Origin: Glycomyces sp040645615
Lineage (GTDB): Bacteria > Actinomycetota > Actinomycetes > Mycobacteriales > Micromonosporaceae
Length of the DNA: 64,000 nucleotides
Assembly (NCBI RefSeq): GCF_040645615.1
Contig: NZ_JBEYYO010000011.1
Coordinates: 62,001 to 126,000, forward strand
Direction: 5' to 3'
The notes below the pieces were generated by a model. That model made no database searches. It saw only the letters and a program-made list of their open reading frames with translations, and was not told the origin of the DNA. Of the stretch, positions 15,537 through 24,424 are shown piece by piece. The first letter of the stretch is position 1; each line of letters starts with the position of its first letter. A program made the translations under genes and the position numbers.

Positions 15537-16652
15537 TTACTTCAATCGCCCCGCGGCGTCGGCGATCTTGTCGTCGGTCGCGGTGAGCGAGAGCCGCACA
15601 TGGCGGTTTCCCTTGGCGCCGTAGAACTCTCCGGCGGCGGCGAGGATGCCGCGGGCGGCGAGCCAGTCGACGGTGGCCCAGCAGTCCTCGTCGCGAGTGA
15701 CCCACAGGTACAGGCCCGCGTCGGAGTGGTCGACCCTGAATCCGGCGGCCTCGACGGCGCTGCGCAGCACCAGGCGGCGCTGCTCGTAGCGGGCGCGCTG
15801 CTCGATCGCGTGGGCCTCGTCGTGCAGGGCCGCGATCGTGGCGCGCTGGACGGGCCAGGGGACCATGAAGCCCGCGTGGCGGCGGATCTCCAGCAGGTCG
15901 GCGACGATCTCGGGGTCCCCGGCGAGGAACGCGGAGCGGTACCCGGCGAGGTTGGAGCGCTTCGAGAGCGAATGCGCGGCCAGCAGGCCGGTCAGGTCGC
16001 CGTCGTTGACGCGCGGGTCGAGGATCGACACGGGCGGGTTCGCCTCGTCCCAGCCGAGCGTCAGGTAGCACTCGTCGCTGGCGAGGACCACGCCGCTGTC
16101 TTGGGCCCAGCGCACGAGTTCGCGCAGGTGCTCGACCGAGGCGACCTCGCCGGTGGGGTTGGTCGGGTAGTTGATCCAGGCCAGGCGCAGTCGCGAGCCT
16201 GAAGCGTCGCGCGGGTCGGCCACGGGCCGGGCCTCGGCTCCGGCGAGGATCGCGCCGATCTCGTACGTGGGGTAGGCGATCTCGGGGTAGGCGACGCTCT
16301 CACCCGCGCTGATGCCGAGCTGCGCGGGCAGGTTCGCCACGAGTTCCTTGGAGCCGACGGTCGGCAGGACCGCCACGTCCTCGGCCACGCCGGTGTGCCG
16401 GTGCAGCCACGAGCGCATCGCGCCCTGAAGGTCGGCGGGCCCGGCAACGGTCGGGTAGCCGGGCATGCCTCCGGCCTCGGCCAAGGCCTGCCGGATCGAG
16501 GGGGGCACCTCGTCGACGGGCGCGCCGACGGTGAGGTCGACGAGGCCGCCGGGGTGGGCCGCCGCGCGTTCCCGGTACGGGGCCATGCGGTCCCACGGGA
16601 AGCGCGGCAGCCGCCTGGCCGGGGAGGCGCTGTGAAGTCGCCGCAGCGCCAT
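15537..16652 (-). CDS. dapC: Succinyldiaminopimelate transaminase
   Basis: DapC is a PLP aminotransferase that makes N-succinyl-LL-2,6-diaminopimelate for lysine and peptidoglycan. The 371-residue fold-type I product has NYPTNPTGEV, the DECY segment with the PLP-binding Asp, and the Schiff-base Lys at about 231 in SLSKRSNLAGYR. It starts at the ATG 16650-16652 with AGGAG upstream, 5 nt after the ferredoxin stop. The fdxA-dapC pair is conserved in actinobacteria, which supports DapC over other class I aminotransferases. A wider frame upstream overlaps fdxA and is not real. Confidence 0.9.
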   Translation of the reverse strand: MALRRLHSASPARRLPRFPWDRMAPYRERAAAHPGGLVDLTVGAPVDEVPPSIRQALAEAGGMPGYPTVAGPADLQGAMRSWLHRHTGVAEDVAVLPTVGSKELVANLPAQLGISAGESVAYPEIAYPTYEIGAILAGAEARPVADPRDASGSRLRLAWINYPTNPTGEVASVEHLRELVRWAQDSGVVLASDECYLTLGWDEANPPVSILDPRVNDGDLTGLLAAHSLSKRSNLAGYRSAFLAGDPEIVADLLEIRRHAGFMVPWPVQRATIAALHDEAHAIEQRARYEQRRLVLRSAVEAAGFRVDHSDAGLYLWVTRDEDCWATVDWLAARGILAAAGEFYGAKGNRHVRLSLTATDDKIADAAGRLK

Positions 16653-16657
16653 CGCGG

Positions 16658-16978
16658 CTACTCCTCTTTCTTGGGCAGTTCGGCCACGAACGGGACGTCG
16701 TTGTCGATCTTGCCGACCTTGGAGGCCCCGCCGGGGCTGCCGAGGTCGTCGAAGAAGTCGACGTCGGCCTTGGTGTAGGCGGCCCACTCTTCGGGGACGT
16801 CGTCCTCGTAGAAGATCGCCTCGACCGGGCACACCGGCTCGCATGCACCGCAGTCGACGCACTCGTCGGGGTGGATGTAGAGCTTCCGGTTGCCTTCGTA
16901 GATGCAGTCGACCGGGCACTCTTCGATGCAGGCCCTGTCGAGGAGATCAACGCACGGCTCGGCGATAACGTAAGTCAC
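16658..16978 (-). CDS. fdxA: 7Fe ferredoxin FdxA
   Basis: This 106-residue electron carrier has one 3Fe-4S and one 4Fe-4S cluster. C9, C17, C21 and C25, followed by the ECVDCGACEPVCP motif (C40, C43, C46, C50), supply the ligands. The first group is spaced as in mycobacterial FdxA, where one Cys is not a ligand and leaves a 3Fe centre. The C-terminal 50 residues are the acidic FdxA extension. dapC is immediately downstream. Confidence 0.95.
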   Translation of the reverse strand: MTYVIAEPCVDLLDRACIEECPVDCIYEGNRKLYIHPDECVDCGACEPVCPVEAIFYEDDVPEEWAAYTKADVDFFDDLGSPGGASKVGKIDNDVPFVAELPKKEE

Positions 16979-17075
16979 GAGTCGTCCTTCCTACAGCGCG
17001 CAATCGGACGGACTGCGCTGAGATGAGACTAAAGCTTATTGCCATTCGTAGACCCGAAGCCTGGGGGTGCGCCAG

Positions 17076-18002
17076 ATGTTGGGACCCGAACACGTCGGTT
17101 CTCGCGTGTCGGTTCGGATCAGGTTGGCCGACCCTGGCCCCGGCCGCCGGTTCACGGACGTCGTGGGCGAGCTTATCGAGATCGGCCCCGGCGGCTGGCG
17201 GGTGATGCCGGACGGTGTGGCACGCAAGGGTCCGGTGGGGTTCGACGAGTCCGCCGTGGTGGCCGCGCGGGTGGTCCCGCCTCGGCCCACGCCGTTCTCG
17301 GAGATCATCGGACTCGAACGCCTCCTCGCCGAGACCTGGCCCGCGACCGAGACCGCCGACCTGGGCGGGTGGCTGCTGCGCTCGGCGCGGGGCTTCACCA
17401 AACGCGCCAACTCGGCGCTGGCGCTGACCGCGCCGCCCGGCGGGGTCGATGAGGCCGCGGCCGCCGTCAAGGCCTGGTACCGCGAGCGCGGGACCCGGCC
17501 GCTGATCTCCCTGGCCGGGCCGGTCACCAAGCGACTCGACGAGGAACTGGCCGCCCGCGGCTGGACCGCCTTGGGCCACACCGTGGTGATGACGCGCCCG
17601 ATCGAGCCGGTCGCGTTCGAAGGCGAGGCGGTCGTGCTGGATTCGCCCGGGGACGATTTTCTCGCCCAGGCGGGCGATGAGGACCCCGAGACGGCCGCGA
17701 AGGTGTTCGGTTCGGGCCCGGACCGCGGGTACGCCGAGATCCGCCGCGGCGGCGTCCTCGCCGCGCGCGGCCGGGGCGCCCTGGCCGGGGACCTGGTGGC
17801 GATCGCCCGGATCGGCACGGCCGAGGCGTTCCGCAGGCGGGGCCTGGGCACCGAGGTGCTGCGCGCGCTGGAGGCGTGGGGCGCCGCGAACGGGGCCCGG
17901 CGGGCCGTGCTCCAGGTCGAGGCCGACAACGAGTCGGCGCTGGCGATGTACGAGCGGCTCGGGTACGCCGAACGCTACCGGTACTGCTACCGGGCGCTCT
18001 AG
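17076..18002 (+). CDS. GNAT N-acetyltransferase, Rv0428c/cg3035 type
   Basis: This product of about 308 residues has two parts. Residues 1-65 form a small beta-rich domain (SVRIRLADPGPGRRFTDVVGELIEI). The rest contains an acetyltransferase fold with the CoA-binding loop RRRGLGTEVLRALEAW and the C-terminal NESALAMYERLGYAERYRYCY. The layout matches the Rv0428c/cg3035 family found beside fdxA-dapC in many actinobacteria. The substrate is unknown. The start may be the ATG at 17076, 8 nt after GGGGG, or a GTG at 17067. Confidence 0.8.
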   Translation: MLGPEHVGSRVSVRIRLADPGPGRRFTDVVGELIEIGPGGWRVMPDGVARKGPVGFDESAVVAARVVPPRPTPFSEIIGLERLLAETWPATETADLGGWLLRSARGFTKRANSALALTAPPGGVDEAAAAVKAWYRERGTRPLISLAGPVTKRLDEELAARGWTALGHTVVMTRPIEPVAFEGEAVVLDSPGDDFLAQAGDEDPETAAKVFGSGPDRGYAEIRRGGVLAARGRGALAGDLVAIARIGTAEAFRRRGLGTEVLRALEAWGAANGARRAVLQVEADNESALAMYERLGYAERYRYCYRAL

Positions 18003-18017
18003 GCGTTCACGGAACCG

Positions 18018-18500
18018 CTAGGCCTTCGCGGCGCTGCGGGCCGGGTTCGCCTTGTGCTCGAACGCGATCTGGGTGGCCTTGAGCTCGCGTCCGTAGACGT
18101 CGACCCCGAGGGCCATCACGATGAGGAACCCGATCCAGCCCGACAAGGCCAGGAGCGCGAAGTAGATGACGGTCTGGGAGAACACCCCGTCGAGGCTCGG
18201 GTAGTCCACGCGGGCGATGAGCGGGTTCACCAGGACCGCGAACAGCGTGGTGACCACGAAGATCACGAGCAGTTCACCGGTGATCTCCTTGCGGGGGCGG
18301 CGCACGCCCCACCAGATCCCGGCCGCGATCGCCACGGCGGCCATCGCGCCGAACGTGTAGAGGCCCACGAGGTCGCCCACGGTGGTGCCCTCGCCCCAGA
18401 TCTTGGAGGCGATGCGCCCGGCGAGGTTGGCGAGGATCAGGCCGAGGGCGAAGCCGTAGATCGAGGGCCAGTGGTTCATCAGGAGGCGGTTGAAGTTCAC
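18018..18500 (-). CDS. Membrane protein, four predicted helices
   Basis: I cannot name a family. The 160-residue product has about four hydrophobic segments: IYGFALGLILANLAG, LYTFGAMAAVAIAAG, LLVIFVVTTLFAVLV and a long one around FALLALSGWIGFLIVMALG. The tail is basic. It starts at the GTG 18498-18500 with AAGGAG upstream. Its first bases overlap the stop of the preceding membrane gene (GTGA), so the pair is translationally coupled and may form one complex. Confidence 0.7.
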   Translation of the reverse strand: MNFNRLLMNHWPSIYGFALGLILANLAGRIASKIWGEGTTVGDLVGLYTFGAMAAVAIAAGIWWGVRRPRKEITGELLVIFVVTTLFAVLVNPLIARVDYPSLDGVFSQTVIYFALLALSGWIGFLIVMALGVDVYGRELKATQIAFEHKANPARSAAKA

Positions 18501-18931
18501 GGTCGGGGCTCCTTCGAGGGGCTGGTCGTCGGCGAGGCCGGGACGCCGGCGGATCTGCGCGGTCTGGGTCGAAAATACTGCCACAGGGAGACCGCGATCC
18601 CGGCGGTCCCCGCCAGGAGCAGCGCGTAGCCGTTGAGGCCGCTGGTGATCACGAGCGAACCGGCGCCGGTGGGCATCGAGGCGGCCAGGACCACCGCGAA
18701 CCAGGCGGCGGCGGTGAGCAGGACGGCCCAGCGTCCGCCGGTCCACCACACGCCCAGGCCCGCCAGGGCCCAGTTCAGTCCGAACGCGAGGACTCCGGCG
18801 ATCGGGACCGGGGTGCCGCCGATGTGGGCGGGCACCAGGAACGACTCGACGAGCGCGGCGAACAGCGCCGCCGCGACGACGACCACCGCCCCGCCGACGC
18901 GGATCGCCGTCTCCAGACCCTTCGCACGCAC
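18497..18931 (-). CDS. Small membrane protein, DUF6113-like
   Basis: This 144-residue protein has about four membrane segments (VGGAVVVVAAALFAALVESF, GVLAFGLNWALAGLGVWW, WAVLLTAAAWFAVVLAAS, YALLLAGTAGIAVSLW) and a proline/serine-rich C-terminus. It resembles the small actinobacterial DUF6113 membrane proteins in size and layout, but that match is from memory of the pattern, not an alignment. It is coupled by a 4-nt overlap to the next gene. Confidence 0.6.
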   Translation of the reverse strand: MRAKGLETAIRVGGAVVVVAAALFAALVESFLVPAHIGGTPVPIAGVLAFGLNWALAGLGVWWTGGRWAVLLTAAAWFAVVLAASMPTGAGSLVITSGLNGYALLLAGTAGIAVSLWQYFRPRPRRSAGVPASPTTSPSKEPRP

Positions 18932-19023
18932 GCCGCGATCCTACGGCAGCAACGCTTCACGGCTCGCGGCCGCACGGCGCGTTGGAGGCGAGCTCGAATC
19001 GCCCGAGAAGGGACAATGCACTC

Positions 19024-20754
19024 ATGACCACCTTGCGAGAGACGACTGACACCAAACGCCGCCACTTGCGACAGTTGCTTCCCGAACGGTCCGATTTCGC
19101 TCACGTGCGCCGCCACTGGCACACCGACCTCCTCGCCGGGCTCACCGTCGCGGTCGTGGCGCTGCCGCTCGCGCTCGGGTTCGGGATCGCCTCGGGGCTC
19201 GGGGCGTTCGCCGGGCTCATCACCTCGATCATCGCCGGGGCGATCGCGGCGATCCTCGGCGGCTCGAACCTCCAGGTCTCGGGCCCCACCGGGACCATGG
19301 CCGTGATCTTGGTGCCGCTGGCGGCGACCCACAGCCACGCGGGCGTGCTCCTGGTCGGCATCATGGCCGGGCTCATGCTCGTGGCCCTGGCGCTCACCGG
19401 CGCGGGCCGCTACGCCCGCTACGTGCCCGTCCCGGTCGTGGAGGGCTTCACCGCCGGCGTCGGCGTCGTGATCGCCGTGCAGCAGCTCGCGCCCGCGCTG
19501 GGGGAGGAGACACGGAACGCGCACCTCCTCGGCGGCGCGTGGGACACCGTGCGGGCCTTCGCTACCGCGCCCGACTGGGGCCCGCCCGCGGTCGCGTTCG
19601 CCGTGGCCGCCGCGATCCTGCTCGGCTCGCGCCTGCACTCGCAGATCCCCACCCCGCTCCTGGCGGTCGTGGCCGCCACGGCCGTGGCCTGGTTCGCGAA
19701 CCTCGACGTGGGCGTCATCGGGTCCCTGCCGCGCACCATCGGCGCTCCGGAGGCGGACTTCTTCGACTTCTCGTTCGCCGAGATGCCCGAACTGGTGGCC
19801 GCGGCCGTGGCGATCTGCGCCCTGTGCGCGCTCGAATCGCTGCTCTCGGCCACCGTGGCCGACAACATGACCGTCGACCAGCACCACAACCCCGACCGCG
19901 AGCTGTTCGGCCAGGGCATGGCCAACCTCGTGACCCCGTTCTTCGGCGGCATGCCGTCCTCGGGGGCGCTCGCGCGCACCGCCGTCAACGTGCGCTCGGG
20001 CGCGGCCGGGCGGCTCGCGGCCCTGACCCACGCGATCGTGCTGGCGCTCATGATGCTCGCGCTCGCGCCCCTGGTGGCCCACGTGCCGCTCGCGGCCCTC
20101 GCCGGGGTCCTCATCGCGACCTCGATCCGGATGATCGAGGTCGGCTCGCTCCTGGCGCTCGCGCGGTCCACGAAATCCGACGCGGCCGTCATGTGGCTGA
20201 CCCTGGCCGCGACCGTCACGCTCAACCTGGTGTGGGCCGTGACGGTGGGCATCGCGCTCGCCGGGCTCCTCGCACTGGGGCGGATCTCCAGGTCGGTGTC
20301 GGTCGAGCCCGAGCCGATCACGCCCGAGGACCACCACGACGAGGAGGCCGCGCTCCTGCACGAGCACATCGTGGCCTACCGGCTCGAAGGCCCGCTGTTC
20401 TTCGCCGCGGCCCACCGGTTCCTGCTCCAGCTCCTCGACGTGGCCGACGTGCGGGTGGTGGTCCTGCGCATGGGCCGGGTATCCACAATGGATGCCTCGG
20501 GGGCCACGGTGCTCGCCGACGCGATCAAGCGCCTGGAGCACCGCGGGATAGCGGTCTACCTCTCCGGCCTCGAACCGGTGCACGCCAAACCGCTTGAGGC
20601 CCTGGGCATCCTGGAACCGCTGTGGCAGCAGGGCCGCTTGTTCGAGCACACCAGCGAGGCCATCGCCGCGGCCCGTCGGCGCCTCAAGGCCGACGGGCTC
20701 CTAGAGCAGCTCGAAGCGGAGGCCGCCGCGCAGGCCGAAGCGGAGCGCCCATAG
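19024..20754 (+). CDS. SulP-family anion transporter with STAS domain
   Basis: This 576-residue membrane protein belongs to the SLC26/SulP family of sulfate, bicarbonate or organic-anion transporters. Residues 30-430 form the transmembrane core, with the signature LALGFGIASGLGAFAGLITS and SGPTGTMAVIL. Residues 445-560 form a STAS domain with MGRVSTMDASGATVLADAI, which includes the conserved Asp/Ser switch region. The start is the ATG at 19024 (GAAGGGACAATGCACTC precedes it). Its 3' end overlaps the convergent heparinase-like gene by 54 nt. The substrate is unknown; sulfate or bicarbonate is most likely from the family. Confidence 0.9.
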   Translation: MTTLRETTDTKRRHLRQLLPERSDFAHVRRHWHTDLLAGLTVAVVALPLALGFGIASGLGAFAGLITSIIAGAIAAILGGSNLQVSGPTGTMAVILVPLAATHSHAGVLLVGIMAGLMLVALALTGAGRYARYVPVPVVEGFTAGVGVVIAVQQLAPALGEETRNAHLLGGAWDTVRAFATAPDWGPPAVAFAVAAAILLGSRLHSQIPTPLLAVVAATAVAWFANLDVGVIGSLPRTIGAPEADFFDFSFAEMPELVAAAVAICALCALESLLSATVADNMTVDQHHNPDRELFGQGMANLVTPFFGGMPSSGALARTAVNVRSGAAGRLAALTHAIVLALMMLALAPLVAHVPLAALAGVLIATSIRMIEVGSLLALARSTKSDAAVMWLTLAATVTLNLVWAVTVGIALAGLLALGRISRSVSVEPEPITPEDHHDEEAALLHEHIVAYRLEGPLFFAAAHRFLLQLLDVADVRVVVLRMGRVSTMDASGATVLADAIKRLEHRGIAVYLSGLEPVHAKPLEALGILEPLWQQGRLFEHTSEAIAAARRRLKADGLLEQLEAEAAAQAEAERP

Positions 20755-22239
20755 CCGGTCGGGCGCGCCCCGGTGGTCGGCGGCCTCGACCGAGTCGACC
20801 AGGGCGTCGTCGGGATTGACGCCATGGAGGACGAGCGTGCCGCGCTCGCCGGCCCACACGGCGCGGTCGCCGTCGAGTTCGGGCCGGATGCGGCTGACGA
20901 GGGTCTCGGTGAGATCGGGGCCTAGGTCTTCGAGGGCGATCCCGTCGTCGTTCCAGGTGAAGCGGCGGATGAGCGCGGCCTCGCCGTAGGCGTCGATGTA
21001 GGCCTCGACGCCGTCGGGGGTGCCCACGAGTTCGGCGCGGGAGTCCTCGCCGAACTGCTGCGCGGCGCCTTCGACGGTGGGCACCGAATGCCATGCGGCC
21101 GAAGGGTGGACCTGGTCGTAGCGTTCGGGCCCGAAGTAGGCCGCGGTGTACTCCCCCGCGCCGGGGTCGCACAGGAGCTGCTCGCCGTCGACGGCGATGA
21201 GGAACGAGCCGAGGTCGAGGTGGTTGTGCGGCTCGTCGTTGTAGCCGCCTTTGACCGCGAGGGCCCAGGTGCGGCGGCCCAGGTGGCGGCGTTCGACGAA
21301 CCAGCCGACGTCGGGGAGCAACGCGCGGCCCTCGTCGACCGCTTCGGCGAGGGGCCGGCCCCAGTCGAGGGTGCGGGTCAGGTGGGCCCAGCGGGCGCAC
21401 GAGTCGTCGGAGAAGTCCTGGACGCGCCCGGCGGGCAGGGGCGCGTCGAGGCGGTCGTGGAGGCGGGTGAGGAGCCCGGCCGGGAGCAGGGAGTCGGATC
21501 CGGTGTCGCCGAACGTGGCGAACGAGCCGGGGTAGAGCTGGGCGCGGGCGGGGAACGCGGCGATGGCCTCGTGCCCGGCGAGGAGGTCCTCGCCGGTGGC
21601 GGCCCGCCAGGCCTCGGCGAAGTAGGTGAAGTACCCGAAGCCGTAGACCCAGTAGTCGACGCCTTCGACGCAGCCGCCGTCGGGGCCGAACGAGAACAGG
21701 TAGCTCTGGAGCGCGGGCAGGATGCGGCCGCGGATCGCTTCGAGGTCGTATTCGAGCGCGAGCGCGGCCATCCCGGCGGCGCCGGCGCACACGGCGGTCC
21801 AGTTGGAGATCTGCTCTTCCCACGCGAACGGGTAGTCGGATTCGAAGAGCGGGTCGAGTACGCGTTCGCGGACTTCGGCCTCGATCTGATCGGCGCCGTC
21901 GACGTCCTCGCGCAGGCGCAGGATCTCGGCGAGCGTCTGGGCGGTCTCGCACGCGAAGAGGTCGACACAGGTGCGCGGGTCCTCACCTGCGTCCCAGTGC
22001 GCCGGGAGGGCCCATGAGCGCTCTTGGCACACGTCCTTGAGCAGCGAGGAGAGCGCGGGGCCTTCGCCGACGAGGGCGAGCGCGGCGAGGTGGCGGCGGC
22101 GCGCGAAGTACTGGACCTCGTAGGGGAGCCTGCGGCCGCTGCGGGCGTAGTCGTCGGCCAGGTCGGGATCGAAGGCCGGGACGGGGAGCGCGGCGATCTC
22201 GCGGAGCTCGGCGAGGAGCGGCGTGCGCAGGTCGGACAT
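20701..22239 (-). CDS. Heparinase II/III-like protein (polysaccharide lyase fold)
   Basis: This 512-residue product has the layout of heparinase II/III proteins. An alpha/alpha toroid spans about residues 60-300 (ISNWTAVCAGAAGMAALAL, GPDGGCVEGVDYWVYGFGYF). A C-terminal beta-sandwich begins near 330 with the conserved GGYNDEPHNHLDLGSFLIAV and LLCDPGAGEYTAAYF. The Asn, Tyr and His positions usual for catalysis in the first part can be seen. There is no signal peptide, so it should act in the cytoplasm on imported oligosaccharides, or it is a non-classical relative. It lies head-to-head with a MerR regulator and tail-to-tail with SulP. Confidence 0.8.
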   Translation of the reverse strand: MSDLRTPLLAELREIAALPVPAFDPDLADDYARSGRRLPYEVQYFARRRHLAALALVGEGPALSSLLKDVCQERSWALPAHWDAGEDPRTCVDLFACETAQTLAEILRLREDVDGADQIEAEVRERVLDPLFESDYPFAWEEQISNWTAVCAGAAGMAALALEYDLEAIRGRILPALQSYLFSFGPDGGCVEGVDYWVYGFGYFTYFAEAWRAATGEDLLAGHEAIAAFPARAQLYPGSFATFGDTGSDSLLPAGLLTRLHDRLDAPLPAGRVQDFSDDSCARWAHLTRTLDWGRPLAEAVDEGRALLPDVGWFVERRHLGRRTWALAVKGGYNDEPHNHLDLGSFLIAVDGEQLLCDPGAGEYTAAYFGPERYDQVHPSAAWHSVPTVEGAAQQFGEDSRAELVGTPDGVEAYIDAYGEAALIRRFTWNDDGIALEDLGPDLTETLVSRIRPELDGDRAVWAGERGTLVLHGVNPDDALVDSVEAADHRGAPDRLWALRFGLRGGLRFELL

Positions 22240-22317
22240 GGACCGTCGCCTTTCGAGGTGGAGGGCGGGGCGGGGTTCGGCCGCGGCTCAACGGTAACGC
22301 GGGCGCGCTTTCCGTCA

Positions 22318-22323
22318 TAGACT
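22318..22323 (+). promoter_or_regulatory. -10 box of the MerR gene (leaderless)
   Basis: TAGACT lies 7 nt before the ATG at 22331 with no Shine-Dalgarno sequence, so the transcript probably begins at the start codon. Confidence 0.5.
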
Positions 22324-22330
22324 CCCTTGT

Positions 22331-22987
22331 ATGCGCATTGGCGAGCTGTCGGAGCGGACGGGCGTCCCGGCCGCCACCATCAAGTACTACCTGCGGGAGC
22401 AGCTGCTCCAGGCCGGTGAGCACGGCGAGGGCAACACGGTCGAGTACGGGCCCGAGCACGTGCACCGGCTGACGTTGATCCGGGCCCTGGCCGAGACCGC
22501 CGGGCTGTCGGTGGCGCAGATCGGCGAAGTGTTGACGGTGCTTGCGCGCCACCCGGAGTCGGGGTTCCAGGCGCTGGGTGCGACGTTGGCGGCCACGCAT
22601 CGGGAGCCGAAGTTCTCGCTCGCGAGCGAGGGCACCACCGAGGCGGCCGAGCGCACGGTCGACCAGTTGCTGAACGAGTACGGGTGGGCCGAGGTCGCGC
22701 CGCCGATGTACCGGGACGCCCTGGTGACGGCCCTGACCGCGTTCTACCGCTTGGGAAACCCGGACCCGCAGGAGGTGCTGGGGCACTACGCGGACGCGGC
22801 GGCGGCGCTCGCTTCGGCGGACATGGAGGCGATCGCCGAGGCCACGCGGGTCGACGGGATCGACGTGGAGCAGGCGGTGACGGCGACGGTCCTGGGCGAC
22901 ACGCTGTTCGCGGCGCTGCGGCGCATCGCGCACATCGCGGCCTCGGCCAGGACGCAGGAGGGCCTGGGGCCGTCGGGCACAATGTGA
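22331..22987 (+). CDS. MerR-family transcriptional regulator
   Basis: This 218-residue DNA-binding protein starts with a MerR winged helix (MRIGELSERTGVPAATIKYYLREQ, residues 1-70). A coiled-coil dimer helix and an effector domain of about 100 residues follow, without the Cys motifs of metal-sensing MerR proteins. It is divergent from the heparinase-like gene, with 91 bp between the starts, and may regulate it or itself. The effector is unknown. Confidence 0.88.
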   Translation: MRIGELSERTGVPAATIKYYLREQLLQAGEHGEGNTVEYGPEHVHRLTLIRALAETAGLSVAQIGEVLTVLARHPESGFQALGATLAATHREPKFSLASEGTTEAAERTVDQLLNEYGWAEVAPPMYRDALVTALTAFYRLGNPDPQEVLGHYADAAAALASADMEAIAEATRVDGIDVEQAVTATVLGDTLFAALRRIAHIAASARTQEGLGPSGTM

Positions 22988-23018
22988 GGCCCACGCCCCC
23001 GAGCACGGATAGCGACCC

Positions 23019-23828
23019 ATGACCGATGATCTGCGGTTCGACCGCGACAAGGACCGCCCGAGCCTGATGCACCTCGTCGCCGACGGGGTCGTGCAGGCCA
23101 CCGTCGACCTCGACGATCCGTCCTATCTGGACGCCGAGTACATGCAGCGGATCTCTTACCTGGTCGACGCGATGACCGAGCCGAAGCGGCCGGTGCGGGC
23201 GCTGCACCTGGGGGCCGGGGCGCTGGCGATGGCCCGGTACGTGGCGGCGACCCGGCCGGGTTCCTACCAGCAGGCCGTGGAGACCAACGAGGCGCTCGTG
23301 GCCCTGGTGCGGGCCGAAGCCCCGTTGCCTCGGGGCGTGAAGGTGAAGATCCGCCACACCGACGCCCGCGAGGCGGTCGAGGCCGCCCCCGAGGACAGCT
23401 ACGAGCTGATCATCACCGACGTATATGCCGAGGCCCGCGTGCCCGCGCACGTCACGAGCGTGGAGTTCCTGCGCCTGGCGCACCGGGTCCTGCGCCCGGG
23501 CGGGCACTACGCGGTGAACCTGTGCGACGGCGGCCAGATGCGGTTCCTCAAGCCCGCGCTCGCGGCGATGAGCGCGGTGTGGCCGCACGTGGCGATCATG
23601 TCCGAACCGGCGGTCCTGCGCGGTCGCCGCTTCGGCAACGTGGTCGCGGTGGCTTCGGATGCAGAACTCCCGGTCGCGGCCCTACGCCGCCGCTGCGCGG
23701 GCGCCCCGTTCCCCTGCCGGGTCCTGGAGGGCGCCGAGCTCAAGGACTACATCGCCGGAGCGACCCCAGCCACCGACGAGACGGCGATCCAGTCCCCACC
23801 GCCCCCGAAGTCCCTGCGAAGCTTCTGA
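23019..23828 (+). CDS. Spermidine synthase-like SAM methyltransferase-fold protein
   Basis: This 269-residue protein has the Rossmann fold of spermidine synthases. It contains a SAM-binding loop (VRALHLGAGALAMARYV), an acidic residue after the second strand (AVETNEALVALV), LIITDVYAEARVPAHVTSVEF and HRVLRPGGHYAVNL. It lacks the full polyamine gatekeeper motif, so like many actinobacterial fused-MFS/spermidine-synthase relatives the substrate is uncertain. It follows the MerR gene by 31 nt on the same strand. Confidence 0.8.
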   Translation: MTDDLRFDRDKDRPSLMHLVADGVVQATVDLDDPSYLDAEYMQRISYLVDAMTEPKRPVRALHLGAGALAMARYVAATRPGSYQQAVETNEALVALVRAEAPLPRGVKVKIRHTDAREAVEAAPEDSYELIITDVYAEARVPAHVTSVEFLRLAHRVLRPGGHYAVNLCDGGQMRFLKPALAAMSAVWPHVAIMSEPAVLRGRRFGNVVAVASDAELPVAALRRRCAGAPFPCRVLEGAELKDYIAGATPATDETAIQSPPPPKSLRSF

Positions 23829-24138
23829 GCCCATCCGAGGCCATATGAAAAGGTTCGGGGTCCAGATCGCGACCCACCCCGCCCGCTCCGGTCGACTCGC
23901 CCCTCGCGCCGCTCGGCCCGCGAGCCCGGTTCCGCCCGCTCAGCCCTGTCGTACCTCCCGGGCATCATCGAAGCCGGGGGCGGCATAGAACCCGAGTCTC
24001 ATTCGTCTCCCAGGCCCGCCGACGCCCGTACCACCCACCCCTCCCCCGTTCGGCCATTAAATCCGCAGGATAGCGGCCCTGTCTCGCCTCGTGTCCCCGA
24101 CTGTCCGGTCCTCGGCGGTGGGTCGCTTCACACGAGAC

Positions 24139-24167
24139 TTGGCGATGCCGGTCACCTGTACTAGCGT
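24139..24167 (+). promoter_or_regulatory. Promoter of the riboswitch/NlpC transcript
   Basis: TTGGCG (24139-24144), a 17-bp spacer and TAGCGT (24162-24167) make a good housekeeping-type promoter about 90 nt before the riboswitch core. The stretch 23829-24138 upstream holds no supported gene. Confidence 0.5.
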
Positions 24168-24253
24168 CGGCGCCTGTTCCGGTCGGGTCCTCAGGGCTCC
24201 CCCAGAGACCCACCCGTCCGGACCGCCGAGCCGCGCAGCGCATGCCGCCCGTT

Positions 24254-24410
24254 CCTCCCCGGTTCAGGGCGAAACACCGCAGCGCGGGCCGGGGACCCAG
24301 CCGCGCCGTCCCCCCATCACTCACGGCGCACGGGGTGAATCCCGCCGCAAGGCGGGTAGGGCGCACTTCCCTGCCCGAACCCGACAGCTAACCCGGTAGG
24401 CGGCCGAGGA
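24254..24410 (+). ncRNA. c-di-AMP riboswitch (ydaO/yuaA class)
   Basis: The leader ends with GAACCCGACAGCTAACCCGG and then TAGGCGG, the hallmark 3' part of the actinobacterial ydaO motif. It is preceded by GGGGTGAATCCCGCCGC, GGCGGGTAGGGCGCACTTCCC, and further 5' by GGGGACCCAGCC. This class binds cyclic di-AMP and usually turns off downstream cell-wall hydrolase genes (rpf, NlpC/P60) in actinobacteria. The NlpC/P60 start lies 15 nt after the motif. Exact 5' boundary is approximate. Confidence 0.88.
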
Positions 24411-24424
24411 AGAAAGGCCACCTC

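Noticed and set aside
18775..20649. 624-codon minus-strand frame opposite SulP
   Set aside because: Low-complexity His/Arg/Gly/Glu composition, no homology; SulP on the plus strand is convincing.
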